Source of the DNA: Tillus elongatus
Taxonomy: Eukaryota; Arthropoda; Insecta; Coleoptera; Cleridae
Assembly (NCBI GenBank): GCA_964006375.1
Contig: OZ023263.1
Location: forward strand, 135,681,370-135,745,369
Reading direction: 5' to 3'
Length of the DNA: 64,000 nt
Shown: in pieces, positions 1 through 13,520 of the stretch
Layout: each line of letters starts with the position of its first letter
Numbering within the stretch: position 1 is the first letter of the stretch
Program-made: the position numbers and the translations under genes
The notes under the pieces: model-generated
Databases searched by the model: none
The model's input: the letters and a program-made list of their open reading frames with translations, nothing else
Told to the model about the DNA's origin: nothing

Positions 1-1
1 T

Positions 2-184
2 TATTTCCAACTGCGAAATCAAACATCTCCAGTCGAAAGAGCAGCAGCTTCAAAAAGAAATAGAAGGAGTTTGATTGAGGAAGCTTTCGGAGAAACTTCA
101 ACTGCAACAACAGAAAAAACTTCTCTGGTAATAATGGAAAACACTTTACACTATTTAATCAGAAGAAACACAATCAACGAATAA
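2..184 (+). CDS. Unrecognised open reading-frame tail entering from the left edge
   Basis: Sixty codons are open from base 2 to a TAA at 182-184, with no start codon in view, so this could be the C-terminal part of a longer frame. The peptide is rich in Ser, Thr, Arg and Glu and ends LIRRNTINE. I do not recognise the family. The stop overlaps an AATAAA at 180-185, as seen at the ends of some retroelement genes. An open run of this length can also arise by chance in this sequence, so the call is weak. Confidence 0.25.
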   Translation, partial: YFQLRNQTSPVERAAASKRNRRSLIEEAFGETSTATTEKTSLVIMENTLHYLIRRNTINE

Positions 185-1263
185 AATTCAGTACGTTGTT
201 GAGAAACAAGCGACCGTACTTATCATACCATAAGCCAAATGTAAACACGTCATTTATTCACTGTCCAAGTACGTCACGACCAATAATAGAACGTTCGCGG
301 TCGCATGATAATAATTCGAAATTTTTTGATTTTAAAATTCTGCTTCTGTCCACCACATATGTTTTTGAGTATTTTCATGCATGTAATGTTCTATGTATGA
401 AAAACTATTAGGTAAATGTTAAATTCTTTTAATGGAAAACCCATGCAAATTGTCTATTATGGGGATAGATCGTACAGGTTGTAAATAATATCAGAGCTCA
501 ACAAAATTAGTTTTTTAAAGTTTTAAAGATAATTTCAATAAACGAGTGAGAAAATGCATTGCCATAAATGGTGAACACTTTGAGCACTTAGTCTGATTTG
601 TTGTTGTTTTGCTTCTAAAGTTGCAGCTTTTCAGATTAATTTAATTAGGTTAATGAAATTTGTAACAATCTTTCCGATATACATTTTGTTAACTATTTCT
701 TTTTAATTAATAGTTTTATAGATGTTATTTTGTTGAATTCTTAATAAAAATGCTTCTTTCGATGACGTACGTTTTATTGTGCTACAAAGTTTCTGATACA
801 CATAATTTTCACTAAGATCGAAGCCTTCGAGTATACATAATGTTTGCGCATAATCGTTAATTTAATTTAATTTTAAAAACGGTCAACTTTTTTGACCTCA
901 AAAAAGTATACCTTTTTTGTGTGAAACTAAATGGGATTTCTTTATTTTTGTTCGAAAATGTGCATACAGGGGGGACAGAAAATTATGACCATGTTAATGA
1001 ACCAGTGTTGCTGTCGGTGGCGTCACCAAGCGGCAGTAGTGAAATTGATACCATCATCGTATTACGCATGATGCTTAATAACACGGTGCCACATTTCATA
1101 TTAATATGTTGGACCACTTTCAAGGTATTTGAAAAAAAAATTAAGAAAAATTATTGAAACAACCTGTAAAACGAAAACGAGTAACATTTTACTAAGGTAT
1201 GTTGAGCTCAGTCGCTTTATTTTTGTGTCAGCTATCATCCCTCAGCTAATGTCCGATTAATTA
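185..1263. other. AT-rich stretch, nothing recognised
   Basis: Short open frames only, none with a recognisable domain. No clear repeat structure or RNA gene seen. Confidence 0.5.
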
Positions 1264-2330
1264 TGGAACACCTGTATGCAGCTATACAGCGACGATAACT
1301 TTAGAACGAATTGAGATATCGTCTTCAAATTTGGTATACAGTTAGCACCCGACAAACGAACGGTTCGGATTATTCTTGGGTAAAATCGCGCCAGAGGGTA
1401 GAGAATGAATAGAGGCTAATTTGGTGAAAATTGACATTTTTTCCTTAAAGCTCTAGTAATATAACGTTTTAGGGTTTGTTTATTGGAAAATTTTCAACTT
1501 CATCAAACATCTGGGATTCTGCCCTGAAATAAAATTAGCGGTAGAATGTGTAGGGGTGGACCGCAATTTTGACATTTTCAAAATATATGGAAAAACTTGC
1601 TTCTGGACCGCAATTTTTTTGCGTGTCTGCCTGTACGTCTGTCTGTTGGTAACTTTCGTACGAGAGATCTCATTTTCAAATTTTGTATACAGTTAGCACC
1701 CGACAAAGGAACGCTTCGAATTGTTTTTGGGTAACATCGCTTCAAAGCGAGTGACCATTCAAAGTCATGTGCATGTCAAACCCTCATGTACAAAAAGCTG
1801 CCACAATTACTCTAAAAGTTCGAGTTACACATAAAAAATGTCAAGCGTAAGACTTCAGAATTTTACCCTGGCTATCTGAAGGTTACCTTGTTTTCGACTT
1901 TCATGGTGAAATTCGAGGTTAAATCAAGGTCAACATAATATTTTCGAAAGGGAGCCTATAATTCAACTTCATATTTTCCATGAAATTCAAGTAGGGGTCA
2001 AATATATTTTTTTCTAATTAAGCAATTGACATCAAATTTGGTGCACAGGTAGCTGTTCACAACCTGATAGTGTGGATTATTTGTAAGATCGCTTCCGAGA
2101 AAAGGGAAGAAATAGTGGGTTGATTGGGAAAACTGCCACTTTACCATTAAAAATCGAGTAATAATCGTATCAGAGGTTTATTGGTACAGGAATACACGGA
2201 TATTTTCTTTGTGGTCAAGTCAAGGACCCTAAATTCATTTCATGAGAATGCCTCTCTGCGGAGAGTAAATTATCACAGCTATGTGGTACTTGTGATTCAA
2301 TTTGCAGCACTATTTTTACATGTTTTGAGA
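1264..2330. repeat. Dispersed repeat, block A of a GTCTGTCG-associated family
   Basis: Two diverged units share the phrase CAGTTAGCACCCGACAAA near 1339 and 1690, about 350 bp apart, each followed by an ACG(G/C)TTCG(G/A)ATT phrase and TTTGGTGAAAATTGACAT-like text. The block ends at 2185-2330 with a segment containing TATCACAGCTATGTGG and GATTCAATTTGCAGCACT. The same units and the same end segment recur at 13.6-15.5 kb. It has no coding capacity that I can see. It may be a non-autonomous transposon or satellite-like array. Confidence 0.75.
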
Positions 2331-2937
2331 CTTTTTACGACGTTTGAGCAAAAGAAAATTAGATTTTCCGTTCGAATGGGATCGGAAAATCTGTTATATT
2401 TTGTAGTATGGTAACGACAATACTACGCGTTTAAGAGGATGTGGAAATAATAAGAGGCTATAAGTTTTTATCTGGATATCGCCCCAATATAAAATATAAT
2501 CTAAATTTTGGTAAACATTTAAAATTTTTGGGAAACAAAAGTATACGTATTTTATATGCATAATTTTTTTTAACTTGGTAAACAGTTTAATACGACCCTA
2601 AAGAATAAATGTAGTCTAATCAAACAAATGACTGGTTTGAATAGGTAATATGAGCTTACTATAATATAAAACTTCGACTTTATTCAAACTTAAGTTACTC
2701 TGTAAGAAATTATATTTTACCAAAAATAGCAAAGTAGATAATATTTTATTAAGTTAAATAATATAAAGTGGCTAAAAAATAAAAAGTTTGTAAAATAAGT
2801 CAATGTTTGGATAGACCTACATATTTAGGTAACATTTTTGACCCAACTTTTTTTTTTTGCTTCGGACTGGTAACCCAGTTCATATAGCCACGGTCCTTTT
2901 GTAACATCAAATTTTTACACAACTTGCTATATAGTAT
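2331..2937. other. AT-rich spacer, nothing recognised
   Basis: No supported gene or repeat in this interval. Confidence 0.5.
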
Positions 2938-3408
<471 letters not shown>

Positions 3409-3763
3409 GTTTAATGAGATCTAGATCACGAATAAACGAACAATTATCAATTCACGTCACCTAAGAAACTTATCCAAACCGAGTTTTTTTTGAATATGTC
3501 AATTATTTTTAGTGAATTTTTATTTAAAAAAATTCACTAATAGAGAGGTATCGATGGTGAGGCTTTGCAAATTTTTTTTCAAATGAATGCGAACTAGGAC
3601 CCATAGAACCCATATCCGGGGTCGAGTTAAGTTTTTGGCTGTTTACACATATACAGGGTGACGCTTTTCTACGGCAAAACTCAATGTATCCGTTATTATA
3701 CACAAGATATGACAAAAAAGTATATACGTTAATTATATGGTATCTCGAGCTGCATCTTATAAA

Positions 3764-4228
<465 letters not shown>

Positions 4229-4712
4229 TCGTGTATCCGTCTGATAACTCAAAAAATAATTTACCGATTTCAATGAAACTCGGCAAGTGCCTTTATTTGA
4301 TTAATGGCTTGGATGAGTTCGTTAGCCAGAAACATCGGACGAGGTTTTCCGGAAAAATTTTGAGTTTTCTTTCCAAAAAAATTTTTTTTCTCCGAAAATA
4401 ACAAAGCTGCTCTAATGAAATTTACTATATATGTTGCCTTGGAAGAGACCTTACTACGTACCAAAATTCAACTTTCTAAGTTTATATAAAATTGAGTTAT
4501 TCAAATTTTAAATGTTCTTTCGAAAAAAAATTTTTTCTCCGAAAATTACAAAGTTATTTTAATGAAATTTGGTGGATATTTTGCACTAGGAAAGACCTTA
4601 CTACATACCAAAATTAAACTTTCTAAGTTTATAGAAAATTCAGTTATTCAAATTTGAAGCATTTATTAAAAATTCACTACCATAACGCACTTGCTGCGTC
4701 CCGATATTTTTT

Positions 4713-5204
4713 GAGTTATTGCATTGATACGTATATAATCATTGAAAAATTTTTTATAACAAATGTATGAAATTGTGGAATGTTTGGACATATTTTAGGA
4801 AATAATATGAAGCTTTTTCCTTCATTACGCTGTTTTATTGAAATGTTTCTGGCACAAGATTAGGTTAAAGAGTGATGAATCTGAGACATACAAAGTGTAT
4901 ATACTTTTAAATATTTTGGTATCTGAATTATTGAAATATAATTACCTAGAACGAGAGAATGGTACAAATAGATATCTAAATTTATACATTTCATAAATAA
5001 CATTTCGAACGGCAGTTTCGTGGAAATTATCGATATCTAAAACTTCTTTGGTTCATTGCCGTCTTCTCGAGGGACTTCTAAGTACTACACCTTTGTTACA
5101 CTTAGCTGTGCTATTGCTTACAGTTGTTAGACTTAAGTATCTTGAAAGCAGGTGCAACTCTCTGAGTAATGAAACTAATTGTAATTAACTATTTTGCAGC
5201 ATAA
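4713..5204. other. AT-rich spacer, nothing recognised
   Basis: No supported gene or repeat seen between the (TA)n element and the 3' end of the Jockey-like LINE. Confidence 0.5.
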
Positions 5205-5430
5205 TTTTTTTTTAATTTCAACAACACACCACGAGGGCTTACAGCCTAAATACTATCGTACCGTGGGTGTTGACAAGGAGGAAAGAGGCAGCTTGTTAAT
5301 TCTGGACTTGAAGATTTGGAGGTTCGGAGGAGAAGGAAAAACATGTGCCGGCAAGGAATTCCACAACTTGGAAGTCCTCGGGACAAAAGAGCGGGCATAA
5401 CAAGATGTTATAAGTCTGGTGACCTGGACA

Positions 5431-5979
5431 GTAAAAGGGTGCATTCGCTCTGTTCCCCTGGTAGATCTATTGGGGGCAGCAGGTGGGGGAACTATGGAGG
5501 AAAACTCCTCTGAGCAGTGCTCGTGCAGATATCTATAAAAGAGAGAGAGAGGTCACCAACGGCACGTCGGTGGGCAAGGGATGGCAGCCTTTGGGTGAGG
5601 GTAGGGTCACCGATGAGACGTATAGCTCTCTTCTGAATGGAGTCCAGGATAGCGAGTGTAGAAGCGGCAGCGGCACCCCAGATGTGGGAGCAGTAGTCGA
5701 GGTTTGTAAAAGGGTGCATTCGCTCTGTTCCCCTGGTAGATCTATTGGGGGCAGCAGGTGGGGGAACTATGGAGTAAAATTCCTCTGAGCAGTGCCCGTG
5801 CAAATATCTATAAAAGAGAGAGAGAGAGGTCACCAACGGCACGTCGGTGGGCAAGGGATGGCAGCCTTTGGGTGAGGGTAGGGTCACCGATGAGACGTAT
5901 AGCTCTCTTCTGAATGGAGTCCAGGATAGCGAGTGTAGAAGCGGCAGCGGCACCCCAGATGTGGGAGCAGTAGTCGAGG
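5431..5979. repeat. 274-bp tandem duplication inside the LINE 3' region
   Basis: GTAAAAGGGTGCATTCGCTC starts at 5431 and again at 5705. The two units are almost identical through to about 5979. The other LINE copy (39.0-39.4 kb) has a single unit, so this is a local duplication after or during insertion. Confidence 0.92.
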
Positions 5980-7176
5980 CTTGGCCTTATTTGTGAAGTA
6001 TATAAGGTATAGAGATTAGCTGGTGAAAAGTATTTGCGAGCCCGGAAGACGAAACCTAATTTCTTAGCAGCCGCTTCTGCAATTGATGTGACATGTTGGT
6101 GCCAATTAAGATTTCGATCCACAGAAATGCCAACAAGAGAAAAGGACTCATTACTTTGAATAACTTGGTTGTTCATTGTGATGGGTCTAGGGCTGGTGTA
6201 TCTCTTGTGAGAAAGAAAGCAAGACTTAGTTTTGGTGGGGTTGAATTGTACAAGATTTTTACTTCCCCAGTCTAATATTTTTTGGAGATCCACGGAGACA
6301 GAACCCTCCATGAGTCTGCAATCCTCATCTAATTGGGCTAAAGAGACAGGCTTAGAATATTGTATATTTGAATGGAGGATGCTGTCGTCCGCGAAGCTGT
6401 GAACTGTGCTCGAGAGGAGGTCATTGATGTGGAGAAAAAACAAAGTAGGGGCTTAAAGCTGAACCTTGAGGAACTCCTGCATTAATTGGGTACAGTTTAG
6501 AGGAATGGCCATCCACAACAACAGAAATGCTCCTGTTGGAGAGGAAATTTGCTGTCCACATACAGAGTTTTGGTGGTAGGCCATAGGCCGGAAGTTTATT
6601 AAGCAGCGCTGCGTGCCAGACCTGGTCGAATGCTTTGGATATGTCTAGAGCAACAATCTGGGATTCGCCGTGTTGTTCCATAGACTTGTTCCAAGAATGG
6701 GTGACAAAGGAAAGGAGGTCGGCAGTCGATCTGCGCTGACGGAATCCATACTGCCTGTCGTGGATTAGACTGTGTTTTTCAAGAAATTTTAGTAATTCGG
6801 TGTTTATATACTTTTCCTTCACTTTAGAGACGACTGAAAGGAGAGAAATAGGCCTGTAGTTGCTAGGAAGCGCTTTGGATCCTTTCTTGGGGATGGGTTG
6901 TACTCGAGCAGTTTTCCAGTTACTAGGGAATATGCCTTTATTATAAGATATCTGAAACAGACGAGTCAGGACAGGAGCAAGCTCTGGTGCGCATTTTTTG
7001 AGAACAATTGCTGGGATCTCGTCAAGGCCAGAGGCTTTCCTGGTATTAAGAGAAGAGAGCATCTTTCGTACCTTTTTAGTTTTGAAACTGATATCCGTCA
7101 TTTTATGCGCGACATTGGGGACTGTTGGTGGTTGAACATTTGGAGGTGGGTTGAGAGTAGAATTGCCGGCGAACAA
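5808..7176 (-). pseudogene. Reverse transcriptase of Jockey-like LINE, frameshifted
   Basis: Domains in order on the minus strand: the palm start with KASGLDEIPA and NYRPISLLS, then QYGFRQRRS, VALDISKAFDQVWH, the GVPQGSALSP motif, and after a frameshift near 6430 the FADDSILHSN catalytic box. It continues through VGISVDRNLNWHQHV and a C-terminal segment with DYCSHIWGAA. The catalytic Asp pair is intact. Relative to the second copy, a short in-frame segment before the FADD box is missing. The last C-terminal residues lie beyond the tandem duplication, at 5253-5444 (YARSFVPRTSKLWNSLP). Confidence 0.9.
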
Positions 7177-7484
7177 CGAAGCAAAAAGTTCAGCCTTGCC
7201 CAGGGCGGTAGAAACAATTTCATCCCCTGAGACAAGAGGTGGGAACGTGCTTCTGCAGAAATTATTCCCAATAGATTTAGCAAGAGTCCAGAAGGGTTTG
7301 CCGCCGTTGGAGCTTTAAGAGGACTTTGTTTTTGATGTGGTTATTAAACGAGTTTTTTGCCTCAGAAAGAATGCGGACATAGCGGTTTCTTGCGTCGTTA
7401 AATGATTGACGATTTTCTTGACTAGGATTGTGTAGAAGCGTTTTGTGAGCTTTGACCTTTTCAAGTCTGGCCTTGTCACATTTT

Positions 7485-8460
7485 TTAGAGAACCAGGGCT
7501 TTTGAGTAGCTGAAGAGGTTTTCCATGCCAACTTGGATAATTTCGGTGACGTTTTGTGAGATATCAGAGGGGTCAGGATGAGAGAAGCAGACAGACGTCC
7601 ATGGAAATGAGGAAAAGTAATCCCGCATTTCGTCCCAGTTTGCGGAGTTGTAGTGCCAAACGATACGTGGGTGTGATGACTGTGTGACCTCAGGTTGCAT
7701 TGCGCAGGAAGCAGTGACCATGCCGTGGTCTGAGCGACCAAGGGGGGCGGTGACTGATATCTTATAGCATTCAGGTTGTGTAGTAAGAAGGAGATCCAAG
7801 GAAGCTGTGTTGGGATACGAGGAAAGTAAGTAGGTTGCTGAACCATATTGGCTAAAGAATTGCTGACTGCAAAGGCCTCCGCTGCTCTCCCTTGTGGATC
7901 GGTTTTTGAAGATCCTAGCCACTCCTTATTATGGACATTGAAGTCACCAAGAATAGTGACCTCGGAGGAAGGATATTCAGAAATCAGATAGTCGTTTTTT
8001 TCAGAAAGGTAGTCAAAGAGCTGGACAAAGTTGTTGTCAGAAGGTGACCGGTAAATGCAACAGATGAATTTAGTTGCAGCCCTGAGAGAGAGTTTTATCC
8101 ATAGTATGTCTTTTCTTCCAGCTTCAAATTGGGGAGTCTGGTGCAGGGTAGATTGCTACGGACGTATGCGCACACGCCTCCATGCAATCTAAAGGAAGTA
8201 AGGAGCTCATACCTCGGGAAATTAAGGTGATTAGTGGCTGTTTTGGCACTGATTTGGGTTTCGGTGAGGAAGAGGAGTTGGGGCCTGTTAGCCTGGAGGA
8301 AATGGTGGACGGAGTTCAGGTTAGAATTTAGGCCACATATATTCGAAAAGGATATGTTAAATCTTGATGTTGGCGCCCCCTGTACACCCCTCTCCCGGAG
8401 ATCCAAATGGAGGGGTATTTTGCCTCCAGAATATTTTGTACAAGGAGGAGCCATAATCAT
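7485..8460 (-). pseudogene. Endonuclease domain of Jockey-like LINE, frameshifted
   Basis: This is the AP-like endonuclease that nicks the target to prime reverse transcription. The N-terminal piece (8460-8095) has the ordered motifs FSNICGLNSN and FLTETQIS. After a frameshift, the DNA near 7930 encodes an LGDFNVHNKEW-type motif, and the next piece (7922-7485) carries GRSDHGMV, the catalytic Asp-His motif. The residues seen are as expected for Jockey endonucleases. At least one frameshift separates the parts, so no single product can be made. Confidence 0.85.
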
Positions 8461-8462
8461 TT

Positions 8463-10305
8463 TTGCTTATAACCTTATATAACCTAGAATCTTGACATAC
8501 AATTATTAATGGAACCTGTATCGGTACTATAAAGAACCGTTTTAAATGTTTATTGACATCTGGATCACGAATAAACGAACAACTACCAATTCACGTCAGT
8601 CGGCACTCCAATTTGTTTACGTTTAATACATAATTGTGCGATTTCGCAACATGATGAAGGTTGCAAATTTTTTTTAAGTAAAATTTTTATTTCTACTGTA
8701 ATATGGTACAAGAATCTGGTTTGAGGATCTAGATTTGTGTGTTGCCTACCTTTGATTACTAAAAATGACGTGATCCTATTTTTATCGTAAAAAGAGTATA
8801 TTAGCTCTAGAATTACTAATGTGTGCGCGTGAGCGCGGGCGTGTGTCTGCCTGTGTTGTTGTGTACGTGCCTGCATGTATATGTGGGTGTGTGTGCATAA
8901 GGCTAGGTATTTTTTAACATAGTTAGAAACATATACCGATTTCACTCTTATTAGAACTCGTCAGTGTGTTATACTAATGACACTCAACACAGTCTATTAT
9001 GTATATCATTTTGTGTTTATTGGAGCTGTTTAGAGAACATAGGTCTAATGGATATAGGTATATCAATTTTCTGTCAAACTAGGAACTTTAATTTTGGTAC
9101 ATTCCATAATCTCAATTAAGGCACTTTGTACTAAATTCTATTAAAATGAATTTAAGAGAGTAAGTTTTCAAGGAAAAACTTCCTAACAAACTTATCAAAA
9201 CCGAGTTTTTTAAATCTGTCAATTATTTTTTGAGTTATTCCATTCATACAGATATAATTATTGAAAAAAATGTTTGAAAACTCTAAGGTCGTGATTTCTT
9301 CATTATCGAATTTTCTGATGATCAAGAGTATCAGCGTAACCAAATATAAAATTTATTAAAAAAGATGTCACGACGATTTTTTGTTTTATTAAAAAAAAGG
9401 TATATGTACCTACTTACCTATTTACTTTATCTAAAAGAGAAAATATTCCGCAATTTTTATATATTAGGATATAAAAATTCCCTTAAGCACCAAATGCGTT
9501 ACAGTAGCGAATTTTTCTAATTTGACTTTCCTCATGAAAAATTAGGTTTTTAGGTAACCAAAACGAGAAAAACCGAGCAAATGTAGGTACCTACTTTGAT
9601 CTACAAGTTTTGTTCCCCAAAAGAAAATAAAAGTAGATTAGTACACTGTTAAATGCTATTTGTACAGAGTACTTTTCTGACGTTACCTTGAAATTTGCAA
9701 ATTTTGAATAAAAATTTGCTAAAATTTGTAGCTATTAAAATTAATTTTAATACTAACTATAATCCATTAACCAGGAAACCAAAATGCTCCATTACCTAAA
9801 AAATTCAAGTGTATGTAATTGATTTATCGACTTCTAAATACGTTCAGGCAAGTAAATGCATAAAAGTTAGTGGAACAAAGCAAATAGTACCTTGAACGTG
9901 TGTCGACAATAAAAAAGCTAACGCAAAGGACAATGTCGAAAATAATAAGAGAAACACTATACACAAGAGCAGGACATAATGTCAGAAAGTCAGACAATAA
10001 ATCAGTAACGAGCCCATTGGAAAGCTATTGATTCAAATGTGAATAGCACGATTGTAGTATATGGTCGTTAACTTATTAGCCTTTGAGTGGAATGCGAAAG
10101 CACGTCTCGCCTACATCTATTGTCCTCAAACGCTACAGAGGAAACCCTCTCCAACCTGGGGGCGGTGTAGACTCACAAACAACTGTAACAGATATGTGCT
10201 ACCTTATTTGAGATGCTTATTGTGTTTGTATGGTGTCCGTCTTAAAATAAAAACTTTAGCTTATCCCTTCAATGGTTAGACGTTTAAAACTGAAAAAGAC
10301 CAGAC
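8463..10305. other. Non-coding, with a GT-rich tract
   Basis: No supported gene. A phrase around 8550-8600 (CACGAATAAACGAACAAC) repeats one at about 3427-3445. An alternating purine-pyrimidine tract, rich in GTGTG, GCGCG and TGCATG, spans about 8818-8897. Confidence 0.6.
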
Positions 10306-10633
10306 GCAGCAAGTGCGTTATAGTAGCGACTTTTCAGAAAACATTTCAAATCACGGAAAAAGATAATCATTACTTTGGGAAATACAAATTTGTTTGAGAA
10401 AAAACTTTTTTCGAAAAAAAAAAACCCGGTGTAATTGGGTTGGCTAACGAACTCATCCAAACAATTTAGATTATTAATTTGGCTTGTACTTGCTATTTGT
10501 AAATAGCTTAGATACGTTCCTTAACCTGCCCAATCGAACCAATTTTTCTGAGAAAGTTTTACATTTTTTCCGGAAAATTCTTGTATCCTCGAAAATAACA
10601 AAGTTATTTGAGTAAAATTCTGAACACAAGCTG

Positions 10634-10637
<4 letters not shown>
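10306..10637 (-). repeat. Inverted copy of the right end of the (TA)n element family
   Basis: Starts GACGCAGCAAGTGCGTTATA, the reverse complement of the right end at 4690-4712. It continues in reverse through GGCTAACGAACTC and AAAATAACAAAGTTATTT-like text, and runs into a (TA)n tract. Confidence 0.8.

Positions 10638-10719
<82 letters not shown>
10638..10719. repeat. (TA)n microsatellite
   Basis: About 41 TA units, adjoining the inverted element end at 10306-10637. Confidence 0.98.
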
Positions 10720-10722
<3 letters not shown>

Positions 10723-10848
10723 ATACACTCACTACCCCAGCAGTAAGCTCAAATTCGTAATTCAAACAAATGTTTATACTTATACTGAAATACCAATTGA
10801 GTTGTTCTAGAAAAAAGACTCAACAACTAGCGTTTGATTGGGTACTAC

Positions 10849-11069
10849 TTCTCTGGTTTAACTATTGGTTTTCTTTTCTGTAAATGAAGGACGTAGCCAG
10901 CGCGTGAGCTAGCTGTAGCAATTGGCCCTTCTGAATTCTAGACGTTCTAGATGTTCTTCAGTGTTTCTGTGACCAGTTTCGCTATTTGACAGCATCCTCA
11001 GACAGAAGAAAATTGGCTACGTCCTTCATTTACAGAAAAGAAAACCAATAGTGGAACCAGAGAAGTATA
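10849..11069. repeat. 55-bp inverted repeat with a Penelope-like boundary motif between the arms
   Basis: The arm at about 10849-10901 (TTGGTTTTCTTTTCTGTAAA and flanks) is complementary to about 11015-11069. Between the arms, on the minus strand, the sequence reads CTGAGGATGCTGTCAAAT then AGCGAAACTGG, the kind of phrase found at ends of Penelope-like elements. Confidence 0.8.
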
Positions 11070-11306
11070 GTCCACATCTGTTAAGCACACTTGGAGAACC
11101 CAAATACCACAACCCATTTTAAAAACCCTGACGATCGTTTCACCAACCAAGTTAGCGTCATCAGAGGATGAACAACTCTAAATATCTTTATCCACTTTTC
11201 ATTTATGATCTTCTTTGGTTGACATATTAGTTTAAAAGCTTGCCCGCCAAACAAAAAAGTTTTTTAGTAACAAATTCACTTGAACGTATTAATTAAATCA
11301 AAGATG

Positions 11307-12420
11307 TTAAATTGGCTGAAGGCGAGGTTTTTGATTTCATTTGATGTAACGTCATTGTTTCCTAGCGTTTCCATTAAGGAAACGTTAACGTATTTAGAAG
11401 AGTTGTTAAAAATGAATAACATAAATGAAAAGGTCTGCAAAGAATATTGAACTTTAACAAATCTTTGTATTAAACAAAATATTTCTCAATTCAACAATGA
11501 GTTTTTTGAACAAATTTTAGGCACGGCAATCCTATCGCCATTTATTTCAGACCTTGTCATGAGTAGATTTGAAACAGATCAAGAATGTGAAAGTGAGTAT
11601 TTTCCTAGACTCTGGTTTCGTTCCGTGGATGATATTTCCATAGTGTTTAAGACAAACATTTACGGAATAGAAGATTTTATTCCCAACTTAAATTAAACAA
11701 TAAATTTGATTTTATAAAATTTACCCACGAATTAGAAATTAATAATAAATTACCCTTTCTAGATATACTAGTTATCAAAAATAAGTACACTTTAGAATTC
11801 GATGTCAATAGCAAGGAAACCACCACTCTGAGCTAGATTCCGAATGACTCACATCATACGTACGCACAAAAAATGGCCAGTCTGAATTTTTTAGTAAACA
11901 GGTTAATTAATTTTCCTTTAAGTAAAAGTACCGAAACCAAAGAATTAAAGTATATTAAGAACGTGGCCGAATATAACGGATACACTGCTTGCCTAGTGGG
12001 GAAATTTATTAATAAACAGAAAACAAAGAAAATGTTAGTGCAGTCACCGAATTTTAGAAGAGAGAAAGCCGAAATATACTTTGTACGGTTAATATTTGGA
12101 TCTCAAATCACGTGGGGTCTATAACATTTTTAAAGAGCCAAATTTCAACTAACATTTTCGCCAAAAAATACTTTAAAAAACTTGATAAATAACCCAAAAG
12201 ACAAGGATCGTACGGCCAAAATGTCGGGAACTTATGAAGTAAGTTGTAAAGATTGTGATCTTAAATACGTCGGACAAAAAAAAAGATCTATTGGAATTAA
12301 ATTCAAAGAACATTTAACACAAAAGATACGGCACTATAGATATATGTTCCGTCGCCCAACATATATGGTATAGTAATCACCACGTTAATGAGGATAATCT
12401 AATATTTATACAAAAGGTTA
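11307..12420 (+). pseudogene. Penelope-type reverse transcriptase with GIY-YIG endonuclease, broken
   Basis: Reverse transcriptase pieces read in order: SFDVTSLFPSV (about 11335), QFNNEFFEQI, LSPFISDLVMSRFE, then FRSVDDISIVF at about 11610-11640. Family members have YVDD here, so the Tyr appears replaced by Ser. The next piece has NNKLPFLDIL. The C-terminal nuclease (12182-12345) shows GTYEVSC followed by KYVGQ, the GIY-YIG signature, with a downstream FKEH. Several stops and frameshifts interrupt the frame (for example after KEY near 11449 and IPNLN near 11690). It is not functional as it stands. Confidence 0.88.
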
Positions 12421-12450
12421 GACAACCAGGACAGCTAAACGCCTATAAAA

Positions 12451-12555
<105 letters not shown>

Positions 12556-12870
12556 TAAATATAGTAATAATAAAATATGTATTAATCTCGCTCCGCCGCC
12601 TATGGGTAGTCTCCTGATAGATTACTTTATAAAATAAATACCGGCAGAAGCATGTCCGATAGATAATACAATAATATAGATATATCCGCCAAACGAAATA
12701 TGTTAATTTTGGTGTCGTTGAACCTCCCTGAATCGTTAGTGACCGACTACCTGCAGAAGAATATAAATAGAGTTGTGGATATAAGATATTCAGAATTAAT
12801 CACCCTCTAATGACGCTAACTTGGCTGATGAGACGATTTTCAGGTTTTTTTAAATGTGCTGTGGTGATTT

Positions 12871-13237
12871 GGGTTCTCAAAATGTGCTTATAAGTGCTCA
12901 TCACAGGCTCCAATCTTCACCTTGTGACTGCAAATCTGTATTTAGTATGGAACAGTTTCATCAAGTAAGCTCAACAACAATCACTGAAATACAGTTTGCT
13001 TTTGTATCACACTGTATGGAATGGTGACTCTTTAAAAGTTCTGAGCCAATTGCGAAAAGTGAAACAATTAAACAATGTTTTCGTTTAATTAGATTTATTA
13101 AAATTGTAATTTTCAAATGCAAAATTACTGCTCAAAATATAGTTTTCGTTAGCTGCTGCAACCAAATTTGCAATAGCAATTATTGAAAAATGAAGGTATC
13201 AAATTCTATACCAAATCACCCAATGAAAAAGCTACTT
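12871..13237. other. Spacer, nothing recognised
   Basis: No supported gene or repeat between the Penelope-like element and the SINE. Confidence 0.5.
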
Positions 13238-13520
13238 TGCAGGCTCGGAGACCAAGTGGTAAAAACACGTGCCCCTAAAGCCAAGGGTTGAGGGTTCTAT
13301 TCCTGGTAGAAGCGTAAAATAATTTTTCAGTATATACTGTCTGCCTGGACAATCCGCTCTGCGGAGGGGACATAAAGCTGTCGGCCCCGTGTACCATGCG
13401 ATGTGAGTGACCGTAAAATTCCCCCCACACTCCAGAGAAAGAAAGTGTTTAGCGAAATTTCCAGGATGGTGTGGTGAAATTGCTCTGGTGTCGATGATTG
13501 GCCATCCGGAAATAGTCAGA
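13238..13520 (+). mobile_element. tRNA-derived SINE, copy 1
   Basis: The head has an A-box-like GACCAAGTGGT (13250-13260) and a B-box-like GGGTTCTATTCC (13292-13303), as in RNA polymerase III promoters. The body includes GTCGGCCCCGTGTACCATGC and AAATTTCCAGGATG and ends near GATGATTGGCCA. Two further copies lie at 15755-16010 and, on the minus strand, 28640-28990. Confidence 0.75.

Larger units (their letters stand above)
5205..8462 (-). mobile_element. Jockey-like non-LTR retrotransposon, copy 1
   Basis: Read on the minus strand, this region gives an AP-type endonuclease, then a reverse transcriptase, then a 3' end with an A-rich tail (a T run at about 5206-5214 on the plus strand). No ORF1/gag protein is visible upstream of the endonuclease, so the copy is probably 5'-truncated. 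Frameshifts split both domains. A second copy at 38.45-39.54 kb on the plus strand shares the last 1.1 kb. A 274-bp internal tandem duplication lies near the 3' end of this copy only. Confidence 0.9.

Noticed and set aside
6898..8482. Plus-strand frames across the Jockey-like LINE
   Set aside because: They are antisense to the endonuclease and reverse transcriptase.
10061..10279. 72-codon frame in a GC-richer patch
   Set aside because: Contains no recognisable motif; Cys and Leu content alone is not evidence.
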